Source: Rhodanobacteraceae bacterium
Lineage (GTDB): Bacteria; Pseudomonadota; Gammaproteobacteria; Xanthomonadales; Rhodanobacteraceae
Reading direction: 5' to 3'
Length of the DNA stretch: 64,000 nucleotides
Assembly: GCA_027019085.1 (NCBI GenBank)
Contig: JALUXG010000049.1
Coordinates: 85,743 to 149,742 of the forward strand
In this document: positions 9,163-23,824 of the stretch, piece after piece
How the letters are laid out: the number at the start of each line of letters is the position of its first letter
How positions within the stretch are numbered: the stretch's first letter is position 1
Program-made: the position numbers and the translations under genes
Notes under the pieces: generated by a model
Databases searched by the model: none
What the model was told of the DNA's origin: nothing
What the model saw: only the letters and a program-made list of their open reading frames with translations

Positions 9163-10392
9163 ATGCTGAACCGCCTGTGGTTCGGCTTCTTCCTGGTCGC
9201 CACGATCGCCGGGCTGGCGAGCTGGCTGGTCGGCGGTCATGCCGACGTCTGGGCGGCGATGGTCGAGAGCCTGTTCTCCATGGCCGCGCTGTCGGTCAAG
9301 ATCATGCTGCTGCTGTTCGGCACCCTGGCGCTTTGGCTGGGGTTTTTGAAGATCGCCGAACGCGCCGGCCTGGTCGATGCGCTGTCGCGCGTGCTGGGGC
9401 CGCTGTTTCGCCGCCTGATGCCCGAAGTGCCGACAGGGCATCCGGCGATCGGCCTGATCAGCCTGAACTTCGCCGCCAACGTGCTGGGTCTGGACAACGC
9501 CGCCACGCCGATCGGCCTGCGCGCGATGCACGAGCTGCAGACCCTCAACCCCAGCGAGGACACCGCCAGCAACGCGCAGATCCTGTTCCTGGTGATGAAC
9601 GCCTCGTCGCTGACGCTGCTGCCGGTGACCATCTTCGTCTACCGCATGCAGCAGGGAGCGAGCGACCCGACCCTGGTATTCCTGCCCATCCTGCTGGCCA
9701 CCAGCGCCTCCTCGCTGGCTGGTCTGCTGTCGGTGGCGTTCATGCAGCGCCTGCGCCTGTGGGACCCGGTAGTGCTGGCCTGGCTGGGCGGCGGTGCATT
9801 GCTGCTGGGGGCCTTCATGGCGGTGCTGGCCTCGTTGTCGGCGGCGGCCTTGTCCTCGCTGTCCTCGCTGCTGGGCAACCTTGCGCTGTTCGCCATCATC
9901 ATGGCCTTCCTGGCGGCGGGCATGTGGCGCAAGGTGCCGATCTACGAGACCTTCATCGAAGGGGCGAAGGACGGCTTCGAGGTGGCCAAAAGCCTGCTGC
10001 CCTACTTGGTGGCGATGCTGTGCGCGGTCGGCGTGCTGCGCGCTTCGGGCGCGCTGGACTTCGCGCTGGACGGCATCCGCCATCTGGTGCACGCGGCGGG
10101 GCTGGACACCCGCTTCGTCGACGCCCTGCCCACCGCGCTGGTCAAACCGTTGTCGGGCAGCGCCGCCCGCGCGATGATGATCGAGACCATGCGCCATGAC
10201 GGCGTGAACAGCTTCCCCGCGCTGCTGGCGGCCACCATGCAGGGCAGCACCGAGACCACCTTCTACGTGCTGGCGGTGTACTTCGGCGCCGTCGGCATCC
10301 GCCGCGCGCGTCACGCGGTAGGCTGCGCCCTGATCGCGGACCTGGCCGGCGTGCTGGCCTCGATCGCGGTGTGCTACTGGTTCTTCGGCTAG
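9163..10392 (+). CDS. Fused SpmA/SpmB-like membrane protein (nucleoside-recognition Gate domains)
   Basis: A 409-residue polytopic protein. The N-terminal half matches SpmA (LFGTLALWLGFLKIAERAGL, then SLNFAANVLGLDNAATPIGL with the conserved Asn-rich Gate motif). The C-terminal half matches SpmB (PIYETFIEGAKDGFEVAKSL, LVKPLSGSAARAMMIE, QGSTETTFYVLAVYFG). In spore formers these are two proteins needed for spore core dehydration; the fused form is common in non-sporulating proteobacteria, where the substrate is unknown. A longer frame begins at 9109, but this ATG starts directly before the first membrane helix. Confidence 0.85.
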   Translation: MLNRLWFGFFLVATIAGLASWLVGGHADVWAAMVESLFSMAALSVKIMLLLFGTLALWLGFLKIAERAGLVDALSRVLGPLFRRLMPEVPTGHPAIGLISLNFAANVLGLDNAATPIGLRAMHELQTLNPSEDTASNAQILFLVMNASSLTLLPVTIFVYRMQQGASDPTLVFLPILLATSASSLAGLLSVAFMQRLRLWDPVVLAWLGGGALLLGAFMAVLASLSAAALSSLSSLLGNLALFAIIMAFLAAGMWRKVPIYETFIEGAKDGFEVAKSLLPYLVAMLCAVGVLRASGALDFALDGIRHLVHAAGLDTRFVDALPTALVKPLSGSAARAMMIETMRHDGVNSFPALLAATMQGSTETTFYVLAVYFGAVGIRRARHAVGCALIADLAGVLASIAVCYWFFG

Positions 10393-10456
10393 CCGCGCGT
10401 AAAAGCGTCATGGCGGGCATGCCATGATAGACACCCCCACCCTGCCAGCCTGACTC

Positions 10457-11329
10457 ATGCGCCTCGGACTTGCCGCCAACCAGCTACACCACGCCAATCG
10501 TGACGCAGCGCTGTTTCGCTGGCTGCGCGTGTGCGAGCCGGCCATTCGCGAACTGGCGCTCGAACTGCACGTGGTCGGGCGCACTTATGACGCCATCCTC
10601 GGCGAGGACATGCTGCAGGGCTATCCGGCGATGAAGCGCTATCCCTACGGACGGCACGGCGGGCTGATGAAGCTGGTGGCCGAGGTAGTGGGGCTGGATC
10701 AGACGCGAACACTGGACGGCGCCATCTACCTGATCGACCCGGTCGATCCGTCCTCGGACTACCCCGAAGCCGCGGCGCTCAAGCGCCAGTGCGTGATCCA
10801 CCACAAGCCGTTCGTGTCCACGGTGGCCGGCGCCATCGATTTCATCGAATGCCGGCGCATGCATGCCGGCCTGCCCCCGTTGCCGGCGGCCGATCGGTTT
10901 TTCGCGCTGGAACGGCAGACCCTCGCCCTGATCGCCCACGATGCGCTCAAGTCGGCCATGCTGGCCTTCGCCAGTGAGCATTTCGATCTGCTCTCACGTT
11001 TTGCCGAACGTGTGGCCACCGGCACCACCGGCCAGGGCCTGAACGAACTGGCCTGGTCGAAGGGCTGGCCACGCGATCGCGACTGGGTCACGTGCTACAA
11101 AAGCGGCCCGCTGGGCGGCGACGCGCAGATTGCCGACCGCATCCTCGACCATCGCTGCCAGCGCGTGATCTTCTTCGAGGACCCCCACGTCGCGCGCCAG
11201 CACGAGGCCGACATCCGCCTGCTCGAACGCGCCGTCACCACCGTCACCGACGAGGCCCTGTGCATGACCTCGCCGCAGGTGGCGCGGAGCTGGACCGAGG
11301 CGGTCGCCCTGCGCGCGGCGCAGGCGTAG
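10457..11329 (+). CDS. Methylglyoxal-synthase-like protein with two tandem MGS folds
   Basis: A 290-residue protein, about twice the size of E. coli MgsA (152). Residues 155-285 align well with MgsA: AHD (161-162), ATGTTG (188-192), GPLGGD with the catalytic-type Asp at 222, and FFEDP with Asp242. The N-terminal half repeats the fold more weakly (GGLMKLVAE, YLIDPVDPSSDYPEA, FVSTVAGAIDFIE) but lacks the equivalent GGD Asp and AHD pair. MgsA converts dihydroxyacetone phosphate to methylglyoxal and phosphate. The C-terminal domain may be active; the N-terminal one is probably structural or regulatory. The TAG stop belongs to a class A REP. Confidence 0.75.
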   Translation: MRLGLAANQLHHANRDAALFRWLRVCEPAIRELALELHVVGRTYDAILGEDMLQGYPAMKRYPYGRHGGLMKLVAEVVGLDQTRTLDGAIYLIDPVDPSSDYPEAAALKRQCVIHHKPFVSTVAGAIDFIECRRMHAGLPPLPAADRFFALERQTLALIAHDALKSAMLAFASEHFDLLSRFAERVATGTTGQGLNELAWSKGWPRDRDWVTCYKSGPLGGDAQIADRILDHRCQRVIFFEDPHVARQHEADIRLLERAVTTVTDEALCMTSPQVARSWTEAVALRAAQA

Positions 11330-11400
11330 GGTGGGCACCGTCCGCCATTCCTGAATGCCATGGACCATGAATGGCGCGCACGAGGTGGACAAAGTCCGCC
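11326..11400. repeat. Class A REP pair (degenerate)
   Basis: GTAG followed by GGTGGGCACCGTCCGCC starts at 11326, and an inverted, decayed partner (GGTGGACAAAGTCCGCC) lies about 45 bases on. The TAG of the GTAG head is the stop codon of the preceding gene. Confidence 0.75.
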
Positions 11401-11431
11401 TCGCGTTCGCGTCAAGGAACAGGCGGGCGTT

Positions 11432-11860
11432 TCAGCCGCTCAGGATGTCGCCGTCGCGGTAGTACCAGCGGCCGTTCTCGCGCACGAAGCGGCTGCGTTC
11501 GTGCAGGCGCTGGGCGCGGCCGCCGCCGATGCGAAAGCGGGCGATAAATTCAACTGTGGCATGGTCGGCGTCCTGTACGCAGGCGTCTTTCACCTGCAGG
11601 CCGAGCCAGGTCGGGGGTGGTTGCTGCATGCCCAGACCCAGGGAGTGCGGCCGCGTGTCCGGGTGCCAGGTGGCCAGCAGGTAGGCCTCGTCGCGCAGGA
11701 CGTAGGCGCTGTAGCGCGATCGCATCAGGGCTTTGGCATCGGGCGCGGGCTCGCCCCGGTGCAGGGGTTGGCAGCAGAGCGCGTAACCACGCGCGTTACC
11801 GCACGGACACGGGGTCGAGGTGTCGACGGCTTTCAGCGGGGAACCGGGTGCGGCGCGCAT
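11432..11860 (-). CDS. YchJ-like SEC-C motif protein
   Basis: A 142-residue protein of the YchJ/UPF0225 family. The N-terminal zinc-binding motif CPCGNARGYALCC is followed by RSRYSAYVLRDEAYLLATWHP, which is typical. A C-terminal NTF2-like part ends with HERSRFVRENGRWYYRDG. The family lacks an experimentally established function. It is convergent with the methylglyoxal-synthase-like gene and lies downstream of the S9 peptidase on the same strand. Confidence 0.85.
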   Translation of the reverse strand: MRAAPGSPLKAVDTSTPCPCGNARGYALCCQPLHRGEPAPDAKALMRSRYSAYVLRDEAYLLATWHPDTRPHSLGLGMQQPPPTWLGLQVKDACVQDADHATVEFIARFRIGGGRAQRLHERSRFVRENGRWYYRDGDILSG

Positions 11861-11926
11861 GGGTGCATCATGCCGCGAATGCGCGCATCAGGCGAGCCTT
11901 GCCAGACGGCAAGGCTCGCCCTCGAT

Positions 11927-14005
11927 TCACGGTTGGGTGGCGCCGCCCAGGTAGCGGTGGAACCAGCCCAGCATGCGTACCAGCACGTCGCGGCGATGCT
12001 TGGGGTTGCGGAAGCCGTGGCCTTCGCCCGGATACACCACCAGCCGGGTCGGCACGCCCAGGGTCCGCAGCGCGTGCCAGAACTCGAACGACTGCGGCGC
12101 CGGGGTCTCGCCGTCGTACTGACCGACCAGCACCAGGGTCGGGGTCTTGTTGTTCTTGATGAAGTTGATTGCCGAACTTTTGGCGTACACCGCCGGGTCG
12201 TCGTACACCGAGGCGCCGAAGAACGGGATCATCCACTGGTCGATGGAATTCTCGCCGTAATAGCTTTGCCAGTTGGACACGCCCGCGCCCGCGACGGCGG
12301 CCGCGAAGCGGTGGGTCTGGGTGGGCGCGAACATGCTCATGAAACCGCCGTAGCTCCAGCCGGCGATGCCCACGCGCTTGTCATTGACCGGGTAGTGCTT
12401 CTCGACCGCGGTGACCCCGGCGAGGATGTCGCGCAGGTCGCCGTAGCCGAAATCACGGCGATTGGCCCGGGTGAACTTCTCGCCCTGGCCGAAACTTCCA
12501 CGCGGGTTGGGTTGCAGCACGAAGTAACCCATGGCCGACAGGGCGTTGGCGAAGCGGTTGCCCCAGGACGGGCGGATCGCATAGGCCGGCCCGCCGTGCA
12601 CCAGCACCACCAGCGGATAGCTGCGGGCCGGGTTGTAGTGGGCCGGAAGCTGCAGCCAGCCCTGGATCCGCAAGCCTTCGTTGTGCCAGGTGAGCGAACG
12701 TGCCGGACCCCAGATGGGTTGGAGGCCGGCATTGACATCGGTGACCGCGTGCGGTGCCTGCTTGACCGCGTCGGGCTGACCGTGGCGCAGGGCAAGACGT
12801 GCGGCGTAGATCTCCGGCGGCTCGGTGAAGGTGCTGTGGATGAAGGCGATGCGATCGTGTCCCCGGTTCACGGCAAGCGAGGACATGGCCGATCCGTTGC
12901 TGACCGAGGCCGGCACGGTCAGCAGGGTATGCATGCTGGCCGGTCCGGCAGATTTGAGTTGCATTTCGAGGATGCGCGTGTCGCCACCGGCGAACGCGGA
13001 GACCAGCAGGTGATGGTTGCCGGTCCAGTGCAGCCAGCCCGGCGTGAAGTCGATGCCGGGTGTGACATCCCGCGCCGGGCCGCCAGTTGCGGGCAGCACG
13101 TAGATGTCGCCGCCGGTCACGCCCTGGTCGCTCATCAGGCCGCCGATCAGGGCGATGCGCTTGCCGTCGGGCGAGAAACGCGGCAGGGCGATCTGCAGGC
13201 CGTGCAGGGATCCCTTCGCTTTGGCCGGGTCGAGCAGCACACGCGGCGCGCCGTCGAGCTGCTGCACGTACAACCGGGCCACCCACCAGTTGTTGCGCCC
13301 TGGGGGCGGTGCGCCCACGAAGGCCACCTGTTGCGAATCCGGGGCCCAGGCGTATTCGTACACGAACACGCTCCCGGGCGAGACCAGGCGCAATTCGCCG
13401 CTGTAGGCGTTCACGGTGGCAAAACGCTGGTGCTCGACGCCGTTCTCGCCGATGACGCCGACGCGCGGCTTGACCGCGCTGGTGGCGCCGACAGCGTGGT
13501 TGTCGCCGACCACGTAGAGGATGCCCAGCGAACGTCCGTCCGGCGCCCAGTGCACGGCGTGCACGTAGCCTTCCAGGCGACTGAGCTGGCGGGCGACCGG
13601 CTTGCGGGCCCTGATGTCGGCAATATAGATGTTGCGCTGGCCGTCCTTGCCGCCGCAGCTGGTCAGCATCGCCAGACGCGCGCCGTCGGGGGAGAAACCC
13701 AGCTCGCCGGTGCTGCAGGGGTGTCCGTCGTTGGCCGGCAGGCGCACCGTGCGTACATCGCTACCATCCACATGCGCGACCTGTACCTTGGTGCCGTCCT
13801 TGCCGCGTACGGTCCAGGCCAGCAGCTTGCCGTCGGGCGACAGCGCCACGCTGCCGAAGCGGCGGGTCTGGCCCAGGGTCTTGAGGATGGTGTCGATGCG
13901 CTGGGCCGTGGCGCCGGAAACGCCGGCATCGGCGGCAGCGACGGAAGGCCTTGGAGCGAAGCCCAGGGCGAGCACGAGCAATACGAGGGGGGCGAAACGT
14001 TTCAT
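11927..14005 (-). CDS. S9 family serine peptidase (prolyl oligopeptidase / acylaminoacyl-peptidase type)
   Basis: A 692-residue exported peptidase. A signal peptide (MKRFAPLVLLVLALGF, cleavage near VAA-ADA) precedes a beta-propeller of WD/PD40-like repeats (FSPDGARLAML, APDSQQVAFVG, FSPDGKRIALIG). The C-terminal alpha/beta-hydrolase domain has the nucleophile Ser in GWSYGGFMS, the Asp in GQYDGETPAPQ and the His in GEGHGF. VLVHGGPAYAI forms the oxyanion-side loop. These enzymes cleave short peptides; the exact specificity cannot be read. Divergent from gltB across a 282-base gap. Confidence 0.92.
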   Translation of the reverse strand: MKRFAPLVLLVLALGFAPRPSVAAADAGVSGATAQRIDTILKTLGQTRRFGSVALSPDGKLLAWTVRGKDGTKVQVAHVDGSDVRTVRLPANDGHPCSTGELGFSPDGARLAMLTSCGGKDGQRNIYIADIRARKPVARQLSRLEGYVHAVHWAPDGRSLGILYVVGDNHAVGATSAVKPRVGVIGENGVEHQRFATVNAYSGELRLVSPGSVFVYEYAWAPDSQQVAFVGAPPPGRNNWWVARLYVQQLDGAPRVLLDPAKAKGSLHGLQIALPRFSPDGKRIALIGGLMSDQGVTGGDIYVLPATGGPARDVTPGIDFTPGWLHWTGNHHLLVSAFAGGDTRILEMQLKSAGPASMHTLLTVPASVSNGSAMSSLAVNRGHDRIAFIHSTFTEPPEIYAARLALRHGQPDAVKQAPHAVTDVNAGLQPIWGPARSLTWHNEGLRIQGWLQLPAHYNPARSYPLVVLVHGGPAYAIRPSWGNRFANALSAMGYFVLQPNPRGSFGQGEKFTRANRRDFGYGDLRDILAGVTAVEKHYPVNDKRVGIAGWSYGGFMSMFAPTQTHRFAAAVAGAGVSNWQSYYGENSIDQWMIPFFGASVYDDPAVYAKSSAINFIKNNKTPTLVLVGQYDGETPAPQSFEFWHALRTLGVPTRLVVYPGEGHGFRNPKHRRDVLVRMLGWFHRYLGGATQP

Positions 14006-14140
14006 GCGGGAGATTCCGGTGCCTTGAACCTGATGAAACTAGCACAGGCCGCGCGGCACCTCCTGTGCCGATGGTCCGGGTGAGCCTGCGGCTCGTGCCC
14101 GGGCTGACCGTGCCCTGCGGCAGCCAAAAACCGGGCATAA

Positions 14141-14156
14141 AGACGTCTATACGTCC
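14141..14156 (+). promoter_or_regulatory. Tandem 8-mer resembling a MetJ box
   Basis: AGACGTCT is followed directly by ATACGTCC, just upstream of the putative gltB -35. The first half is identical to the enterobacterial met-box consensus and the second keeps the ACGTC core. A MetJ orthologue is not expected in this lineage, so the cognate regulator is unknown. Confidence 0.25.
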
Positions 14157-14166
14157 ATTATTCATT

Positions 14167-14195
14167 TTGACCCGCGTCCCGGACTGTGCTTTAGT
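14167..14195 (+). promoter_or_regulatory. Candidate sigma70 promoter of gltBD
   Basis: TTGACC (14167-14172) and TTTAGT (14190-14195) are 17 bases apart, in the only sizeable non-coding gap upstream of gltB. Each hexamer is a partial match to consensus. Transcription would begin near 14202, leaving a leader of about 85 bases. Confidence 0.4.
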
Positions 14196-14287
14196 GGGGG
14201 CTCGCCCCAGGTCCCCGACGACCGGTTCGGTGCGGCTTGTTCTGCAAGCTGCAGGGCCGCGTCGCCTTTGTTCCGAGTAGAAAACGC

Positions 14288-20760
<6,473 letters not shown>

Positions 20761-21411
20761 AAGCCCGGTCTTCGGCCTGATCGCCGGCATGGCGTTGATG
20801 GTCCAGCCGGCCCGGGCGCAGAGCGGGGACAACGAGATCTATGCGGGCATCGGGACCACCGGGGGCACGCTCGGCTACGGGTATGCTTTCGGGGACCATA
20901 CGGCGGTTCGCATCGAAGGCAATTTCCTGAGTTACTCGCACGCCATCCGCAACGGCTCCAGCAGGTACAGGGGCCGGCTCAGGTTCCGCACCCTGGGCCT
21001 GTACTACGACTTCTTCCCGCTGGGGCCGTTCCGGCTCACCGGCGGCGTGCTGGTCGGCTCCAGCCGGTTCGAGGGCAGCGAGGTGGTCACCAACGGCACG
21101 GTGACAATCAACGGCCAAAGCTACAACGCCAGCGGCGAATGGGTGCGTTCGGCCATCGACTTCAAGTCAACGGCGCCGTATCTGGGTATCGGCTGGGGGC
21201 ACCACCCCGGCTTCGGTCCGGGGTTTTATACCGACGTGGGGGTCCGCATCGGACGACCGTCAGCGGTCATCTCCGTGTCTCCGGGGCTGCGCCAGGCGGC
21301 GGGCAGCGCCAACATTGCCGCGGCCCAGGCCTCACTGCAGCGCAAGGCCGACCACCTCCGGTTCTTCCCGGTGCTTCGTTTCGGCATCGATTTCCACTGG
21401 TGATACCGGAT

Positions 21412-22764
21412 TTAATGCAGCTTGATCTGCGGTCGCGAGCGGCGCGATAGACCGCGCCCGAACAGGCGGAATGCACGGCGCCTACGGCCGCTGAGGGCAA
21501 GCAGGTGCAGCTTGTACAGCGAGTTGTACATCAGCCGCGCGATCAGTCCCTGCACGCGGAAATTGCTGCCGATCAGCGAACCCATCAGACTGCCGTAGGT
21601 GCTGTAGCGACCCAGCGTCACCAGGGAGCCGTAGTCGCGGTAGACATACGGCCGCAGCGGTTTGCCGGCGATGCGTCGGGGAATCTCCCTGAGCAGGTGT
21701 GCGGCCTGCTGGTGCGCGGCCTGGGCGCGTGGTGGCACCGGTGTGTCGTGGCCCTCGCGCGGGCATTGTGCGCAATCGCCGATGGCGAAGATGTTGTCGT
21801 CGCGGGTGGTCTGCAGGGTGGGCCGCACGACGAGCTGGTTGATGCGGTTGCTTTCCAGCCCGTCCAGATCACGCAGGACATCCGGTGCCTTGACGCCTGC
21901 CGCCCATACCACCAGTTCGGCCGGGATGAAGCTTCGGTCGGCCAGCTCGATGCCGTCCTCGCGCACCCGCTGGACACGCGAACCGGTGCGCGCTTCCACG
22001 CCGAGCTTGCCCAGCAGCGCGGTGGCCGCCGCGGCGATGTTTTCCGGCAGCGCAGGCAGGATGCGTGGTGAAGCTTCGAGCAGGATGATGCGGATGTCCC
22101 GCAACGGGTCGATGCGGTCGAGGCCGAAGGCCACCAGTTCGCGTACCGTGTGATGCAGCTCCGCGGCCAGTTCCGTGCCGGTGGCGCCGGCGCCGACGAT
22201 GGCAATATGCAATTGGCCGGAACGGATCGCCTCGGGTTGCGCCTGGGCATGCAGGAAGGCGTTGATCAGGCGCCGGTTGAAGCGTTTGGACTGGTCCGGG
22301 GTCTCCAGCGGTATGGCGTGCTCGGCCACGCCCGGGGTACCGAAATCGTGGGTGACGCTGCCCACCGCGATCACCAGGGTGTCATAGCCGATGCGCATTT
22401 CGGGAGTGATCTGCTTGCCTTCGATGTCCCGCGTTTCGCCGATGTGGACTTCGCGCGCCTGCCGATCGAGACCAATCATGGGCCCGAAGACATAGCGGAT
22501 ACCGTGCCAGTAGGCATGGGCGAGGTAATCCAGCTCATGATCGCCCGGATCCAGGCTGCCGGCGGCCAGGGCATGCAGCAGCGGTTTCCACAGATGGGTG
22601 CGGCTGCGGTCGATCAGCGTGACACTGCCTGTACCTTTGCGGCGGAAGCGTTCGCCCAGCTGCGTGGCCAGTTCCAGTCCGGCCGCGCCGCCGCCGACGA
22701 TGACGACGCGGTGTCCGCGATCGGGGGAATGCCGGCGATGTTCGCGCAGGGCGGGCAAGGACAT
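21412..22764 (-). CDS. ndh: NAD(P)/FAD-dependent oxidoreductase, type II NADH dehydrogenase (NDH-2) like
   Basis: A 450-residue flavoprotein with two dinucleotide-binding motifs: VVIVGGGAAGLELATQLG for FAD and IAIVGAGATGTELAAEL for NADH. FAIGDCAQCP is the second FAD contact. A hydrophobic C-terminal stretch (GSLIGSNFRVQGLIARLMYN) would sit on the membrane, as in NDH-2, which reduces quinone without pumping protons. The start at 22764 has CGGAG about 8 bases upstream; the frame also opens 28 residues further upstream without family similarity. The two CxxC-free motifs and length fit Ndh rather than a nitrite or ferredoxin reductase. Confidence 0.85.
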   Translation of the reverse strand: MSLPALREHRRHSPDRGHRVVIVGGGAAGLELATQLGERFRRKGTGSVTLIDRSRTHLWKPLLHALAAGSLDPGDHELDYLAHAYWHGIRYVFGPMIGLDRQAREVHIGETRDIEGKQITPEMRIGYDTLVIAVGSVTHDFGTPGVAEHAIPLETPDQSKRFNRRLINAFLHAQAQPEAIRSGQLHIAIVGAGATGTELAAELHHTVRELVAFGLDRIDPLRDIRIILLEASPRILPALPENIAAAATALLGKLGVEARTGSRVQRVREDGIELADRSFIPAELVVWAAGVKAPDVLRDLDGLESNRINQLVVRPTLQTTRDDNIFAIGDCAQCPREGHDTPVPPRAQAAHQQAAHLLREIPRRIAGKPLRPYVYRDYGSLVTLGRYSTYGSLMGSLIGSNFRVQGLIARLMYNSLYKLHLLALSGRRRRAFRLFGRGLSRRSRPQIKLH

Positions 22765-22918
22765 GCGTACTCCGGTCAGATGTGTTGTACCCGGCGGGCC
22801 AGGTGCTGATGTGTTGGTTTTGAGGGCAAGGCTTGTTGCGGACGACACCCATTATTTCAGGGCAGCGCGCCGGCATTCGTGCCCCTGCGGCAATCTGCCC
22901 GTATCGGCATGGTGCCTC

Positions 22919-23497
22919 TCAGGCCAGCGGATTGACGCCGAAGAGAACCTGGTGCAGCCAGAAAGCGAAAAGTGCCCACAGCGCCACGCCCACGATCACG
23001 GTCAGCACGTCACCGCCCACGGTGCCGGGTGGCTGGACGGTACCGGCGGCGCGGTCGCGCCGTCGCGCTGCGGCGTAGGCGATGATGGCCCACAGCAGGA
23101 AACCGCCGAACAGCAGCACGTCGCGCAGGAAGCCGATGGCCAGCAGATGCCCAAAGGCCCACAGCTTGGCTCCCAGCAGCATGGGGTGGCCGAATTTTGC
23201 TTTCAGATGGTTGCGCGGAACGTAGGCGGCGGCAACGAAGATCAAGGCGAGCAGCACGAACAGGCTGTTGAGATGGCGCAGCGCGGACAGCGATGGATAC
23301 AGAAGATGCGGGTGCATGCGCGCCTGGCCGAAGCCGATCACGATCAGTACCAGGCCGGCAAGCGAGACCAGGCCGTACAGGGCCTTCCAGGGCAGGATGC
23401 CCATGCGTTCGATGGTGCGTGTCCGCCAGCCGTCGGCGAAGATGCGGATCGAGTGCATGCCGAGGAACATGATCAGTCCGAGGATCAGCAGCGTCAT
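22919..23497 (-). CDS. NnrU-like membrane protein
   Basis: A 192-residue protein with about six membrane helices, starting MTLLILGLIMFLGMHSIRIF. That start has the Hx6-type motif of the NnrU family, followed by YPSLSALRHLN and NHLKAKFGHPMLLGAKLWAFGHLLA, which are diagnostic. NnrU was named from denitrification clusters and resembles phosphatidylethanolamine N-methyltransferase-like membrane enzymes; function is unproven. GGAG about 8 bases upstream supports this start. The frame continues upstream into class A repeats. No denitrification genes are nearby. Confidence 0.8.
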   Translation of the reverse strand: MTLLILGLIMFLGMHSIRIFADGWRTRTIERMGILPWKALYGLVSLAGLVLIVIGFGQARMHPHLLYPSLSALRHLNSLFVLLALIFVAAAYVPRNHLKAKFGHPMLLGAKLWAFGHLLAIGFLRDVLLFGGFLLWAIIAYAAARRRDRAAGTVQPPGTVGGDVLTVIVGVALWALFAFWLHQVLFGVNPLA

Positions 23498-23578
23498 GGC
23501 AGCTCTCCAGTGGGTGAGATCCGAGTATAGGCCAGCCATGCCGCATGCGCGCGCAGGCGTATCTTCAATCGCGGCCCC

Positions 23579-23824
23579 GTAGGGCGGGCACCGTCCGCCG
23601 TGCCCCAATTCACACATGTCGTAGGGCGGGCACCGTCCGCCTTCCCCGGGTTTGCGTCATGGCGGACGGTGCCCGCCCTACGGTTTGCTGCGGTGGGGTG
23701 CTCCGTACGCCATTGCCTTGCCGCCGTGACCTGCATGTCACTTCGCGCCCAAGCCCAGGCCGCGTAGGGCGGACACCGTCCGCCTTCCCCGGGCTTGCGT
23801 CATGGCGGACAGTGCCCGCCCTAC
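23579..23824. repeat. Class A REP cluster (inverted pairs)
   Basis: Contains + copies of GTAG followed by GGCGGGCACCGTCCGCC at 23579, 23621 and 23764 and inverted copies at 23661 and 23804. The last copy reads CTAC at 23821-23824, whose complement gives the TAG stop of dinG. Positions 23741-23773 match the gltD 3' end and adjoining REP with one mismatch. Confidence 0.88.

Noticed and set aside
8083..10314. 743-residue minus-strand frame opposite the NRDE and Spm-type genes
   Set aside because: His/Gln/Arg-rich shadow translation without motifs; the + strand genes are well supported.
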